A stretch of DNA of 64,000 bases from Megaleporinus macrocephalus (taxonomy: Eukaryota > Chordata > Actinopteri > Characiformes > Anostomidae): NCBI GenBank assembly GCA_021613375.1, contig CM038703.1, positions 25,532,194-25,596,193 on the forward strand, written 5' to 3'. This document shows, piece after piece, positions 49,001 through 62,500 of the stretch. The notes under the pieces are model-generated. The model saw only the letters and a program-made list of their open reading frames with translations. It was not told the origin of the DNA and did no database searches. Position numbers and translations under genes: made by a program. Position 1 is the stretch's first letter; each line of letters starts with the position of its first letter.

Positions 49001-49379
49001 GTCACTGTCAAATGTTGAATTATTTATCTTCGTCTTTGTGTTTAGGCATCTGTAAAGACAAGTACACAGTAAAGACACTACACCTACAACATGGCATAAG
49101 GTATAAGTTTTGACTATTTCAGCCTCGCTTAATGTTCACTGGTACTTAAAAGCAAGCATGCAGTCTCAATAGACTAACACTGACTGTAAAATAGGTTTGT
49201 GCTGCACAGTTGAGTGGCTCAGTGGGACCACCAGGTGCCGTAGTATGTTCTCACTGCACTCAGCAGTGTCAGCAAAAGAACTGTTTGTCTTTATGGGGAT
49301 TTTCATAGATTTGGTTTCCCTGGTGACCATAGTGCCTGAGAATGTCACTATGTGCACTGTCAAGTGTCAGTTATGGGCT

Positions 49380-49480
49380 GTAAAGGAATTATGTTCTTGG
49401 AAGAGATGGAACACCACTGAATACCTTTGGGATGAAATGGAGTGACTTTTGTTATCTAGAACATCATCCAACATCGATCA
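49380..49480 (+). mobile_element. Small Tc1-like relic
   Basis: The peptide RWNTTEYLWDEME resembles the IEHLWDELE box at the end of Tc1 transposases. Only this box is left. Confidence 0.35.
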
Positions 49481-49512
49481 CTAATCCTCTTGGTTAAGCT
49501 CAGACAAATCCT

Positions 49513-49515
<3 letters not shown>

Positions 49516-49580
<65 letters not shown>
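49516..49580. repeat. (TA)n microsatellite
   Basis: About 32 TA repeats. Confidence 0.97.
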
Positions 49581-49584
<4 letters not shown>

Positions 49585-49585
<1 letters not shown>

Positions 49586-51300
49586 GATGCAACGGTACAG
49601 TTTGGCCACGGTTCGGTTCGTATCACGGTTCTTGAGCCACGGTATCGGTTTCGATATATCAATATTGACTAGCTCCAACATGCAGTACATTTTTAGAACA
49701 AAACAAGCAACAAGAATCACAAATGTGAACATGGTAAAGTGCACCATCCAGTCAGGATAGTTTGGCAATATTGTTGTGACTCACATACTTCAGGGGCGTC
49801 ACTGCCCTGACCTCTGTTGACTGTTGATTGGTTTAAGTAGCCCTCAAATCTTTAGCGTCTGCCTTCAGAGCGCTGATTTGCTTCTGGGAAATTCAGAAAA
49901 AATTCGGATTGGTTGTTGCATGTTTGCCGAGAGACACGCAGAGGGAAGTCTCCCCCGGGTCCTAAGCAGTCCTTACTATCGCCCAATACACAGAATGTGT
50001 CCAATCAATAACCACAAATGTAACTTTAAAGTTTTGTATTATATATATATAATTTCCCCAGAAAAAAAACAGATCATATTACTGTACAAATATAGACAAA
50101 CCTATAAAACCCTTAATAATAAAATATTGTGAAGAACTGGATATTTGAAAACACAATACTGAACATGTTTTAAACACTACTAGATTTAGGATTATGAGGG
50201 TAGTGAGATAAGAGTGACTGTCCTCAAACTACCAAAACAAAAATTGACTAAAGAGATTGAATAGTTGACAGATTACCAAAGGCTTTTTTTCCATGCAGGT
50301 TCTTTTTGTAGTACAATTGCATACCAAAGTTTGGGCATCTCTGGCCAAATGTCATTCCAGTTATGACATTTGAACTGAAAGAAATTAAACAGAATATATA
50401 AAATATTTTTATATATAAAATTGTTCTGCTGATGTTCAAGCACAATTTGCTTTACATTCGATTTACCTATATATACTGTATATTGTCAGCTGACACTCCC
50501 AGATGCCAGAGCATAATAAATTTATATTCTCTTTGAACCTTGTGCTAGCTGAGGATCTGAAAATTAAATTAATTGATACCTACAAAGCAGGGCTATAAAT
50601 AAGCTATAAAAAGCTAAATTGCTTACAGCTTGCAATTTCTAATGTCAGAAATGACATTAGAAAATTAAAGTTAATGAGAATGTGACGTGTATACCAACTA
50701 ATTTTGATAACTAAGTATATATATGCAAGGGTTAATGAACAGACAACAGGTTAACCACAGATAAAGAAAAATAGTATTTTTGCTTAAATTAACATATGAC
50801 CTGAACCTTTAAACCTTTAAAGACATGTTTTATTATTTACAAACAGCTGAGGGCAGTTGGCAGCTTTCATGTTTCATGAGTCACGGTGGCTTCAAATATG
50901 CGCTAAAACTACAGATAACTAGATGCAGACTTGTTTTCTCTTCAGTTCCAACATGTTAGAATACAACCAATGTTAATGTTAACCAAGTACACATCTCTGG
51001 ATAGTACTGCTTGCATACTATACAGAAAGGCAAAGCACAACCTTTATATAACAGCAAAGGATTTTCCGAAACATAAAAAGAGATTTGTTAAAAACAACAC
51101 ACTCTGTTTTTGTTACTTTTAACACAGAAAGAGAAAAAGGTATGCCATGTGTTCAAATGGTCAACACAAATGTGGTGTTGTTTACCACACAGTGTTTAGA
51201 GTGAAGATTTAGCTAGGTTGTGGTGCTGCATCCAACTGTGTAGTGTTGCAAACACAAAAATGATCTGCATGAGGGAATCAAATAATTGTAGCTAGAACTC
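49585..51300. other. No gene seen
   Basis: AT-rich DNA with no recognisable exon or mobile element. Confidence 0.35.
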
Positions 51301-51314
51301 AGTTCTATCATCTA

Positions 51315-51600
51315 AGATATGCTTGGAGAAAAAAAAAGATTTGATAAAAATAACCATGGGAGTGGGTCTGTTATGCTCTGGGATGGTAAATATCAGCAAA
51401 TTCCGTCAGTTACAAAACTGAAGCTGAAAAGTCTTCTACAGCAGGATAAGGATCCAAAATGTTCCTCAAAATACACCATAAACCACTCTAAGAAACATAA
51501 GCTTAAGCTTTCGAAATGACCATCACAGTGCTCTGACTTGAACATACCTAAAGACGGCCTATGAATATAGAACTAAAAGCATTCTGCATGGAAGGGTGGG
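51315..51600 (+). mobile_element. Tc1-like transposase relic
   Basis: The + strand reads NNHGSGSVMLWDGKYQQIPS, then LLQQDKDPKCSSKYTINHSK and, after a TGA, PSQCSDLNIP. These correspond to the GGGS.M.WG, Q(Q)DNDPKH and QSPDLNPIE boxes of the Tc1 catalytic domain. The second catalytic Asp context is kept as QQDKDPK, but the intervening sequence is deleted. Confidence 0.65.
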
Positions 51601-52942
51601 TAAGTGTTACCTGACCTTGGTACTAACCTTGTAGGGTGTACAAACCATGGCAAACCAAACTTTAATTAAGGGAAGGATTTCTGGAATTAAATCTTTGGGC
51701 TTAAATGTTTTGGGAGTTTCATTTAGTCTGATGTTGATGTGTATGGTCAGTTGGACTTATATATATATATAGCCAATAAACATAACAGTTCCTTAGGCTG
51801 TTTCAAAGCTATTATTGAACAATGATTGCTGGAGATTAGGGACTAACAAAGTCGCTTAAAAATGGTTATTGACTTGTAAACAGTATATGTTTGTTTGGAT
51901 GTTGGTCACTCAGCTGTGGAGCTTACTTGGAGAAATGTGAAATGTACTATCTGTAGAGAAATCACTTTCTAATTCATTCAAGCATCACACAACATCAAAA
52001 TGGATCCCATCGCTGCCATCAAGCACATTCAACTCCCAACATACTAGATCCCAGTCTTCTATCTTCTTAATACCAGAAGTCTTGTGTTGAATTAGGGTCT
52101 GGATTATATAATTTTGACTAAAGCAGAAAATGTATAAAATATTTATAGACTCTTTTTTTAATACCATATTTTGCATTAGCTACAATAACATTATTATTAC
52201 ATTACATTACATTAATATATTTATAAAATATTATGTAGCACTGTTTTTTGGTTTGTTTGTTAATTTGTTTTACATTTTTGTTGTGCTCATGCTCCTAGGA
52301 TTGCAGTGAATGCTTAATACATTTTTCGAACAAGTTCACAAGTTCATCTGTTCATTGTTCACATCACCTCAAAATGGCTTCATTTTCAGTAGCTAACAAG
52401 TAGCTAACAACTGAATGATTTACAGTTTTTATTATAGCCAGCTGACTGCTTTACCATCAATAAAGTGAACATGGTAAGAAAAAATGTCGCTTCAAAGAAC
52501 TGGACAATGCAAAGCAGGGCTCTTATCTACAAAGGGACAGTGTAGTGACGTTTTTGATTCCAACCAAGCAAGAGTATACCTGTTTATTCAGATGGTCTCA
52601 GACCACAAAGAATTTATGTGTTTGGATAATTCAGTTTCTCATGTCAAAGTCTAAAGCTAAAGGGACAGCATCATGAAAAAACTGAATTTCACTCACTTTT
52701 TTTCAAATAACAGATTGATGTATTTTGTCAGCATCGTTAGAGTACCTGAGGTTAATGCCTGAGAATCAAGGGCTGACAAGAGCTTGTGGCTTAAGTCTTA
52801 CAACTGACTCCCTGGAGAGATTTTCTAGGCCTTGCTTCAAGTGTAGTGGTTTTAATAAACTTTCTTTTATTTAGTAATTGACTTTAATTTTAACTTAGTT
52901 AAAATAAATTAGTAATTTGCTTATTAGTAATAAACTTTAAAT
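51601..52942. other. No gene seen
   Basis: AT-rich DNA with a short (ATTAC)n run near 52200. No exon or known element recognised. Confidence 0.35.
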
Positions 52943-53855
52943 GTCAAGTCAAGTCAAGTCAAGTCAAGTCAAGTCAAGTCAAGTGGGTTTTATTGTCATT
53001 TCAACTACATACAGAGTACACAGTGAAACGAAACAACGTTCCTCCAGGACCATGGTGCAACATAGACAGTGCATACAAGACACAAGTGCAACATAAACAA
53101 ACAAGTGCGGACAGACAACACAACACAGTACAGACAGAACACAACACTGTACCGACATAGAATAATAAATAATTGCCGGTAGTGTGCAAATTGTGCAATG
53201 TGTAATAAGTAGAGTCCAGTGAGGTAGTAAAGTTATTAGTGCAATGCTTTGTGCAAAAATGCTTCCCTTTTTTCTGGGGTAAATGGTTGGAGGGAGAGAG
53301 AGCGTGTACATGTACCAGAAGATATCAGTTCAGACGTTGAGTTGTGTTGAGAAGTCTGATGGCTTGGGGGAAGAAGCTGTTGCAGAGTCTGGTCGTGTTG
53401 GACCGGATGCTGCGGTACCTTCTTCCTGATGGCAGGAGGGAGAACAGTCTGTGTGAAGGGTGGGTGGGGTCATCCACAATGCTGGTTGCTTTGCGGGTGC
53501 AGCGGGTGGTGTAAATGTCCAAGACGGAGGGGAGAGAGACTCCGATGATCCTCTCAGCTGTCCTCACAATGCGTTGGAGGGACTTGCGGTCAGAGGCTGT
53601 GCAGGTCCCAAACCAGGCAGTGATGCAGCTGCTTAGGATGCTCTCTATGGTTCCCCTATAGAAGAGGGTGAGGATGGGTGGAGGGAGACGGGCCTTTCTC
53701 AGCTTCCGGAGGAAGTAGAGACGCTGCTGGGCTTTCTTGGCTGTGGAGCTGGTGTTCAGAGACCAGGTGAGGTTCTCCGCTAGGTGGACACCAAGGAACT
53801 TGGTGCTCTTTTAACTTTTCTCTTTTTTAATCTCCACAGAGGAGCCGTTGATGTT
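52943..53855 (-). mobile_element. Rex1-like LINE 3' end with (TTGAC)n tail
   Basis: Read on the minus strand, 53.83-53.6 kb encodes the tail of the LINE ORF ([20 protein letters not shown], then an ILSSCITAWFGTCTASDRK-like segment). At 53567-53325 comes RTAERIIGVSLPSVLDIYTT, PTHPSHRLFSLLPSGRRYRS and LCNSFFPQAIRLLNTTQRLN. A short 3' UTR follows, ending in AATAAAACCCACTTGAC and about eight TTGAC units (52943-52984 on the + strand as CAAGT repeats). The family is the same as the LINE at 3575-5970, which lacks this tail. Confidence 0.85.
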
Positions 53856-53879
53856 AAGCGGAGAGTGGATATATTAACA

Positions 53880-54200
53880 TAAATATATGTTATTTATAAA
53901 GCACCTTTCATCCACTGAAATGAATCAAATTCAAATATAATCTGGGGACTTAGTATGAAATAACTGTAGCTTTATTAATTCTTGGTACTTGTTATCTTGG
54001 GTTATATGGTCACTGAGCTGCAAGGCCTTTCAGAGCTTTATATGTAAGTAGCAGAAATTTGTATTCAATTTAACAGACAACAGCCAAAATAAGGGCTAAT
54101 GAAAAATGGATTGATTAGGTCAAAAATTTGATTGGGAATTGCAGTAATCTAACATTGACCTTGGACTGAAGCAGCTGCAGGGATGTTTCAGCCTTCTTGG
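53880..54200 (-). mobile_element. L2-like LINE 3' relic
   Basis: The minus-strand text around 54.0-54.15 kb (complement of TTCAGAGCTTTATATGTAAG and of GGAATTGCAGTAATCTAAC) resembles the end of the L2 ORF, as seen also at 36.1-36.35 kb in the same orientation. Only short matches remain. Confidence 0.45.
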
Positions 54201-56221
54201 CCGTTCAGACATCTCACCACTTGAGAAGCCCTCTCCATCTGCCTGGCTTCCCGGATATCCAACATAGCCACATAGGTGCAGTGGTCAGGTGTCTACATAC
54301 TTGAGGCAATACAGTGTATATCAGTAGTAAAGACATAGGACCAAAAACAGCCCGTTTTATTATAAGGAATAAAGATGGAAAATAATAATGGAAAATGAAC
54401 TATAGCTGTTTTTGTTAGATAAACTCACAGAAATGCCATAAAACATAAGAAAAATTGGTATCACTTCACTGAAGGGCAGTTTTCATAAAGATTTATAATA
54501 CCTCTTATGACAAATACTGTTAACGTACATAAACCTTTACAGAGCTTATGCTAAAAAAGTTGTCAAAGGGTTGCTTTTATCAATTTTGAGGTTATCTTTT
54601 CCTCAGCAACCTTATGACAAAAAAAAACACTTCTTGTCATAAGAATTTTCAAAGGACTTCATGGGTTCATAACGGTTAGCAAGGCTTGTGTACTTTTGTG
54701 TAGCCTTATAAACACTGCCTTTAGTTGTGTGTTACTGTAAAAAGTAATATGTTCTTTTTATCTTTTGTTATGGAGTGGAAGTCAAATATAATTGAGTGAA
54801 TGGAGCTTCTTTTTCGCATGCTTTTTAATTTCCTGTATTGCAAGTGGTCAACGCTTTAATTTCTTCTCTCAATCTTTTCTCAAAAAATTGGTATTCTATT
54901 TATATTTTAGTGTGTGCTTGGTGATGGCTGGAGTCTAATGTAATGGCATAGAACGCCCGGGGGCTTAACAGCATTCAGTGCCACTTAGTCACTCATTTTA
55001 GAAGTGGTTCAGTTTCCACCCAAAGTTTAATTTGTCTGACCTGGAACCTGTCATGTGTCAGCAGCCTTCACACTAGAAAAACTGACTGTTAGGCAGCTTT
55101 ATCAGTGACACACAGGTAAAGTTCTTCTTGAAAGCACTGCCACCAGGGCCAAACTGGCTTAGCATAACAAGGACATGCTGTAATACTGTGATGCAAGAGA
55201 CTCTGTGGATGGGAATAACCTTAATTGTTGGTAAAGATGTTTGGGCTGTGTGTCGTGAGTGAGACTGCATTTCGTGCCAGCACCAGTCATCTCCAGTCAC
55301 GTGACCATCCCGGCAGGATGTGGTATCCTAGCAACCTACCCCTCCCCCCTTCCCCTGTCCCCCTCTTCACATTTTTCTCCATCCATCCCTCTGCTGGGTC
55401 TTTTCTCTGCTCAGTGCATGTGGGTGTGACACAGTGAGCTGCTGCAATGTAGATATTTATAGATTTGATGGGCAAAGTGGGGGTGAGTTATGTTTTCTAA
55501 AATTAAACCATGTCTCTTTTGCTCTGACTCAGACACACATAAACATGTACCCTTTGTAAGCTTCATTCATGACAGTGTTGATAAGCAAAGGACGTAGGGG
55601 CATAATAAAGAAAGAACACAAAAATACATTTCAACTCCTCTGTAGTTCTGCAAAGGTTCTTATCTTCAGTAGTGAATACTGATGCTTAAAATAGCATCAA
55701 TAGAATTCAAATAAAGCTATTTATTTTTATAATGATAAGAATAGCAAAGGTCATTTGAATACGTTTTTTACCTTAAAATTACTAGCACCTCTAAAATATA
55801 GGGCTTTTGAATAAACACAAAGTCAACTTCCAACCATAATCAAATTTAGGCAAATTTCCATAATCAAATTTTAAGGCTACATTTTTGATGATGCAAGGAT
55901 TGGATTATTGCAACTCACACTCACACACGCACTGACCTGTGTGAAACTGTGTACAGTTATAATTAGTAGCTCCCGCATTTGGAGCGCTGTTGATTGGGTG
56001 ACTGAGGTGAGAGGCCTAACACCATTGCTGCTGATTGGAGGGTTACAGAGATCTAACATCAGAGCTGTGCTCTGCTAGATTTAGGCACATTATTGACTGA
56101 CTACATTCAATGACAAAATCAGGTCACTCCTGTCTTCATTTCTCAGTGAAAGGAACCAGGCTAGTATACAGTAGCAGGCTGGATGAACTGTTTTGTGTCA
56201 AATGTGTTCTTGTGTTTAAAA

Positions 56222-56313
<92 letters not shown>

Positions 56314-58700
56314 ACTGACCACCACAGACACAGTTGTTAGTTGAGTGAGTTAAGTCTTAGCTGTAGTGAGTTATTTCTGTTGCTCACTTCCTGTTGAGTC
56401 AGGGTACGCATGGATGCTCATCTGCCATTTGCTTTGGAGGCAAAGCATTTTGTGGTAGACTAGATGCTCGAAGTAAAAGCAAAATGGTAAGGTTTTAATA
56501 AAACATGGATTGTTCAAACTTGTTGTACAGGAACAGGCTAGGGTCAAAACCACAGAGATAAAAAATAGTGAGGGGGGGGGGGGGGGCATCAAAAAGAAAA
56601 CATTACAGCCAGGCCAAGGTCTAAACAAAGAAAGTCAGAAGGAGCAAATCAGCCCAAAAAATAACGAGCGAGGTAAATATGCAAGGTAACAAGAGAGAGA
56701 TGCTTGGTATGCAGAAGGGTAAACTGTGGCAAAAAGGTTTATGAGATGAAGTTGATGAGACTGGTTAAAATTCAGGTGAAGATGAAGGGAAACAAGGTCA
56801 GTGATTGGATGGTGATGATGGTGTGACAGCCACATGCTTTCCCAGGGGATGCTAGGAATTGAAGTTCAGAAGACAGTCAGTATCCTGTAAAGACATTACT
56901 ACAGTGCAGGAGGAACGTGTAACACTTAGGACTGATTTTTGAAAGCGTCGATTTTTCCTTGTAGATTTCTTGGAAGCATTGATTTTTCCTTGTAGATTTC
57001 TTTGAAAATCTAAAAGTTTCCAGTAAAGAATGGAAGCTGAAATAAAGGCAAAGACGGATACTACATAATGAAAGCATCTGTGTATTTTGAGAAATATATA
57101 TTTTTCATCCTCACAAAAAAATGAATAACTAGTAACTAAACAAATAGTCAACATAATCCTAACAGAAATAAAGAGGTAAAAGATGGACGAGATGGACAAT
57201 AAAAACATGAGCTGAGTTCTGTCACATATGTAGACTCTTTAGATGCTGGCTGAATTGGTTTTTAAATGTCAGTATATGAAATCAGTTCTCTGGCGTTTAT
57301 TGTGAGGCTGCCATATCAGTGAACCATTGTAGGTGGTGTAATCCAAATACATGAGTCTGAGTGGTGCTGTTGCACTGACATTGCTTAGGCAGCTGATTTA
57401 GCTGAAACTCACTTTATTTTGAGAATGCCATGTAAACCTGTAAGAATTATATTGGAGACCTGACTATGATATATGATATGGCTTTTGCACTGCACTGTAT
57501 ATGTCTTCACATCCTGACTTTGTATAAAAACAAATGTGTGTGGGTCAGGTTCATGCCATATTGTGGAGACCAAAATTTGTTCATATGCTCACATTCTGGG
57601 GACATTTTGCCCTTGTGGGGCCACAAGCTGGTGGCCACAATGTAAATCATTGTGAGAGAGAGAGATGGTGAAATTGAGAGAAAGAATGAAAGAAAAAAAG
57701 AAATAAAGAAGGGACAGGCAGACACTTCCATCACTGTGCCATTCCCCTTTTTCAGCATCCTCCATTCTAGTTTAAGCGTGAAGATTATGCAACAGTTATG
57801 TAGATGGTGACAGGAAAGGAAAGTGGGGTTAGGAGAGAAAAAGGAGATAAAGTGACAGTAAAAGGATGAAGGGCAAATTGGGAAAGCCCAGCACCAGTCA
57901 CTTAGTGCTGTGGAATTTATGTTTGTTTTCAAACATGTATACCATCTCTCTCTTTTACTCTCTCAGTTCAGACATGCTCCCTCATTATCAGACATCCTCC
58001 CATTCTCTTCTCCTACAAGGTCGCTGGCAAGGACACAGTCACTGCAGCATCTCTTCACTCATTGGCTGCTGCTGTCGGCTGGCACTTAAAGAGACAGGAA
58101 CGTGATTCTGGAACAGCAGCCATGTTCCACTGCCTCAACCTTACATGTCGCCTGTAAGAGAGATTGAAAATAAACAAACTGATAGAATGGCACAATACCA
58201 GTACTGTCTCAGCTCAGAGAAGACTGTATGGCATTTTATTTAGAATACACTAATTCATTCGGAGTCTACTGTCTACATTAGAACAGCAGCAACCAGACAA
58301 GGTTATTTGGACAGTATTCATGAGGGGACTGTATTGATTGCTATGGAAGCTGTTCTACACACATTATGACCTGGTCCTATAGATCTCCTTGGATAGGATT
58401 GCAGCTAAGAGAAATGGACAGATAAGAGGAGGCAGAGAAACAGAACTAAAAGTAGAATGGATTGACAAGACTTAACATCTTGTTGGGGACAATGACATAC
58501 TAATAACTATTTTACTTAAGGAGTATAAAATCAAAAAAGCTAAAAGGGGGATCAGTAACACTTGATAGACTGTGATGTTTGATGTCAAGACTTTAACCAA
58601 GCATGTAACATAAACTCTCATGACATCAAACATTGTATCATCTGTCATAATAATTAACAGTAATGGTAAAAATACACTGTTATATTATTAATAGACATAA
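54201..58700. other. No gene seen; simple repeats
   Basis: AT-rich intergenic DNA. It holds a compound CA/TA array (56225-56311), a 15-G run (56572-56586) and GA-rich patches near 57660. No supported coding exon. Confidence 0.35.
56225..56311. repeat. Compound (CA)n(TA)n microsatellite
   Basis: About 16 CA units followed directly by about 27 TA units. Confidence 0.96.
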
Positions 58701-58704
58701 TACA

Positions 58705-58960
58705 TCGATCAGCCATAACATTAAAACATGTTTTTTTATCAGTTTGCATACTTTGTGAGCCCCTTTACACCCTGCTCTTCAATGATCAGGACCCCTAAAG
58801 GACCACCACAGAGCAGATATTATTTGCAGTCATTCTCGGCACTGCAGTGACACTGACGTGGTGGAGTGTGTTGTGCTGGTACGAGTGGATCAGACACAGC
58901 AGTGCTGCTGGTGTTTTTAAACACTGTGTCCATCCACTGTCCACTCTAACAGACATGCTC
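58705..58960 (-). repeat. Fragment of a common fish DNA repeat
   Basis: Begins with CGATCAGCCATAACATTAAA, the terminus of a widespread fish repeat. It continues with ACCACCACAGAGCAGATATT, GGCACTGCAGTGACACTGAC and GGATCAGACACAGCAGTGCT. The other terminus is missing. I recognise it as an interspersed non-coding repeat; the superfamily is uncertain. Confidence 0.65.
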
Positions 58961-59338
58961 CTAAGACATTGTTGGAACTTTCCTTTACATGGGTGAACAA
59001 TGGTGTATCATGCAGCACCAGGATCATAGAATAGCATCTGAGGCTGGTTTGGAAATGGAACGGAAGACAAAAAAGAAAGAAACGAAATGTAATAAGTATA
59101 GGAATCATAATAAAATAAGCACTGAGGTCGGACAAAATCAATGTCTTTGGTAGGAAAATGGAAGAGATTATGCTATGTAGACGTGTGTTGTTGTCAGTAT
59201 GGATTTTAATGAATGTCTGTAGTTTACACTGTAGAACTTTAGTCCGTATGTGGACGCTTTTTAGTTAGACCCCTGCATTTAAGAGCACTAAGTGAGACTG
59301 AATGTCTGTCCCTTATAGACCTTTCTCTTAGTCAGTCG
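58961..59338. other. No gene seen
   Basis: Intergenic DNA between a repeat fragment and the open frame at 59339. Confidence 0.3.
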
Positions 59339-59881
59339 TTACGTCTGGCTGTAAATAGAAGCATTTTCTACCTTTTGCCTGCACCGTTCCACAGAGCAGT
59401 CACAGGTTTTCAGTCCCCCTCCAAAATCTTGATTGATGAATTGTTGGTTATTCCGGAAGTCCCTCCAACATGGGCGAAAAACTTGGCCGAAGGTGTGACC
59501 CCGTAAGTCCGCTGCAGCGCACTGTTTACCAACTGCACTGAACTCCGAAGCAAGCTCAGTAAACAGAGCACATTTGTGAACACATTCACTGTAAGAGTGG
59601 CTTCGATCAGATGGCAAACTGTACCAAAAATCCAAGTCTGATCTGCAAGGCCTGGTTTTTAAGCACACCTCACTGGCAACAACATATGCCAGTGAATTAC
59701 CGTTTATCTCCAAATTTTTTATCACAAATATGTGTAAATTTGTCCCATCGTTCGGCCCTGCGTTCACTCGCCTGTTCAGTTTAACTCTTGTTTTGATTGA
59801 ATGCCTCTGTTTAAAGTGATATGTGACATGTTGACACCAGTTACAGTTTTGGTAGTTACATGCTAGTTTAAGTTGTGACAA
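59339..59881 (-). CDS. Unrecognised open frame, 180 residues
   Basis: This open frame starts MSQLKLACNYQNCNWCQHVT and ends RCRQKVENASIYSQT. It is unusually long for this AT-rich surrounding and its bases are more balanced than its flanks. It is Cys-rich (for example NCNWCQH, CVHKC, CDCSVERC), basic, and has no signal peptide or membrane helix. I do not recognise a family. It could be an exon of a decayed transposon protein, an exon of a host gene whose other exons I missed, or a chance frame. No clear splice sites or promoter decide between these. Confidence 0.3.
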   Translation of the reverse strand: MSQLKLACNYQNCNWCQHVTYHFKQRHSIKTRVKLNRRVNAGPNDGTNLHIFVIKNLEINGNSLAYVVASEVCLKTRPCRSDLDFWYSLPSDRSHSYSECVHKCALFTELASEFSAVGKQCAAADLRGHTFGQVFRPCWRDFRNNQQFINQDFGGGLKTCDCSVERCRQKVENASIYSQT

Positions 59882-61640
59882 ATAAAATGTTTAATTGTTA
59901 TATAATAAACATAAATAAGGTATACATAAAGCATTACTTATTGCAAATCCAAGTCTGTTTCTTTTTGGTCTCACAAATACTGTGCTCCTCTTACCTCTGT
60001 TATCTGGTAGTCTTTCTGTCTCAAAGCAAAAGATGCTGTCTGCAACTAACATGCTGGCTCATTCTAATGCTGGTTGCAATTTGTCACTTATTCTGACTTT
60101 CTAACCCTAATATTGGATCTTGGATATTGTTGTTTTCAACAGCAGTCCTGTAAATAAGGCATTCAGCCACACAAGCTATAGGACTGAACACCCCTGCACT
60201 AAAACTATTAAGTTTAACATTCCGTTGCTAAATCATGTCACTCAGCTTTAACATTAGAGCAATTTCATAAACATTGTTTAATAGTTTTTAAGCTGGTGTG
60301 ACAGCTGTTTGAGAGATACGAGTAAGTGTGAGTTTTGTGTACTAGTTCATGATTACATCATTATTTCATTTTCATTTTGCTGTTACCTTTTCTTATACAT
60401 CTGGCTTTTTGAACCGTTGACATACTTCCATCCATTTATCTACCCATTCATCAATATATGGGTGAAAAAAACTATTTGGCTGAAATCTGTAGACTGTAAA
60501 TGCTATAGCTTATTATCATTTTCATCCTAATAAAAACATTTGAGCCCTGATGATCGAGGCATTATCATCGAGGCCTTATCATCCTGGTAAAGACTGCTTT
60601 CATCTTTAAATAAATGTGATTAGTCAAAATAACAGCATCACTGATTTACTGTGACTTTTCTTCTAAGCAAACTACCACCATCTATCAGACCTGCTTTTAA
60701 CTACAATTTTCAACCACGTCTTTTCTTCAGATCTAAATTCAGATGTCACGTTAGTCACTGTTCCTATTGAGAAACATTAGCTACATGAGCAGTTTTTGTG
60801 ATTTTTTTCATCCATTCAAACTCAATTAGAAACTAACAAAAACCTGAAAATGTACCATTTAATTTTCTATACAAAATAAAACTCTTTTCATTTTTACAGT
60901 ATTTCTTTGTGTGCCAGTGGCTAACTGAGTGGAATGGAATATTTCTTTCGCTTTTCTTTCCTGAAGAGACAGTGTTAGCAAACCAAAATGAATTAATGAG
61001 AGAGAGAGAGAGAGAGAGAAAAGGACAAGCAGTGCAGAGTCTGTTGAAAAAAGATGAAGTGTCCTAAAAATAGAAGAAAAGAGACAGGAGAACAAATGGC
61101 ATGGTTTATTTTCAGAAGGAAAGACTGTGTTAGACCAATGTTATCAGTGCTTAAAAGAATAAAAAATTACTGCGTTTACCACTCAAACATTATTATTGTG
61201 TATTATTATTATTATTATTATTATTATATTTATTATTATTTATTGTATTACCGCATTATATGTAATCTCTATTCTCAGGCATTATCATGTTGGGAAATTT
61301 TGGTTGATGCTATTCTCTTCATATCTTTAATTTTCATTAGAATAACCCCAAATGCAATTTGTTTGGGCTTGTGTTAATGAGGCATGTGATAGTTGGTGTA
61401 ACAGAATTGGTGATTATTAGCTCGCAGGTGGGATTGGCAATGCTCAAGAGAAAATTGGGCAAAAATCCAATATAGAATAAATTTAACAAAACCAAGGTAA
61501 TGTCATAATTAATTGTTAAACTTTATTTGTCTACCTGCTATCTGAGGAAAGCATTTATCTCATTATCTTTGCGAAACAAGTTCTGTTATCCCAGGTTCTT
61601 GAGAAACAATGTTTAGTATCTCTTTATGCAAAAGTTTCCT
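59882..61640. other. No gene seen; simple repeats
   Basis: AT-rich DNA with (GA)n near 61000-61018 and (TTA)n near 61200-61250. Confidence 0.35.
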
Positions 61641-61779
61641 ATTAATAATATAATTTTTTGGTAATAGGTAAGTTAGTTATAGTCAGAGACTTAGAGACAC
61701 CTACATTGCTTTCCATATGCCCCCTGTGACAGTCCTATGAAAGTCACTAAATTGTCATTAATCAGAAGCAGAATCATCT

Positions 61780-62125
61780 GGAAACAGAAATCAACGAGTC
61801 CATCCTCATATCATCCATAACTATCTGGAATAGTTCTTCCACCTCACAAGAATGAGCCAAACTCATAGACACATAATCATGACAGCAAAGTGGATCATTG
61901 TAATCTGCCAGCGCTTCAGGACATCTACAAAAGCAGGGGAATGAAACATGCTGGTAAAATTACAGCTGACCCCTCTCATCCTGAACATCACCACCTCCAG
62001 ACACTTCCCTCTGGCAGAAGACTCAGGACCATCAAAAGAGTTGTAGCACTTGTTAACCACAGTGGACACCTCACACTTTACCCTGTACTTGTTCAGCTGT
62101 TCTATTTTACAAATGTTCATATCAT
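61780..62125 (+). mobile_element. Rex1/L2-like LINE 3' relic
   Basis: At 61.95-62.05 kb the + strand reads HAGKITADPSHPEHHHLQTL then PSGRRLRTIKRVVA. This is the DPSHP.H.LF..LPSGRRYR box found at the end of the LINE ORF, also present at 53.4 kb. The remainder is decayed. Confidence 0.65.
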
Positions 62126-62399
62126 TATGTTATATTCTGTAGGTAATAGTTTTTTATAATATACCTCTGACGTGCAAATGTATAGAATATCCATATAGAT
62201 ATAAGTACAGATATGATTAAATCGCTATAGCACTGTTCCATGGCTCTTTAATTTTCTTATTATTTATTCTGTTTGTTGTGAATTATTGTTTTTCCCCTAG
62301 TTTTCTGTGTCTTTGTCTGTTCAGTTTAGTATGTGTGTTAGTATGTCAGACATGTGTACTTTTACCAAGACAACTTTCTTGTATGCCTAGCATTGAGTC

Positions 62400-62500
62400 G
62401 GGTTCTAACTCTGGAAAAGGAAAGCTGATCCTAGAGCAGTGGTCCTCAGAATGGGTCCTCTGGGATCCCTAGTCTGTCCATATTTTTGTTCTGTACCTAT
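62400..62500 (+). repeat. Fragment of a common fish repeat end
   Basis: AGAGCAGTGGTCCTCAGAAT followed by GGGTCCTCTGGGATCCC resembles the 'CAGTGGTTCTCAA' terminus of interspersed fish repeats. It is short and cannot be assigned. Confidence 0.4.

Noticed and set aside
55225..55475. Possible exon in a GC-richer stretch with Pro-rich frames on both strands
   Set aside because: No matching splice sites or recognisable peptide; it is a local pyrimidine-rich tract.
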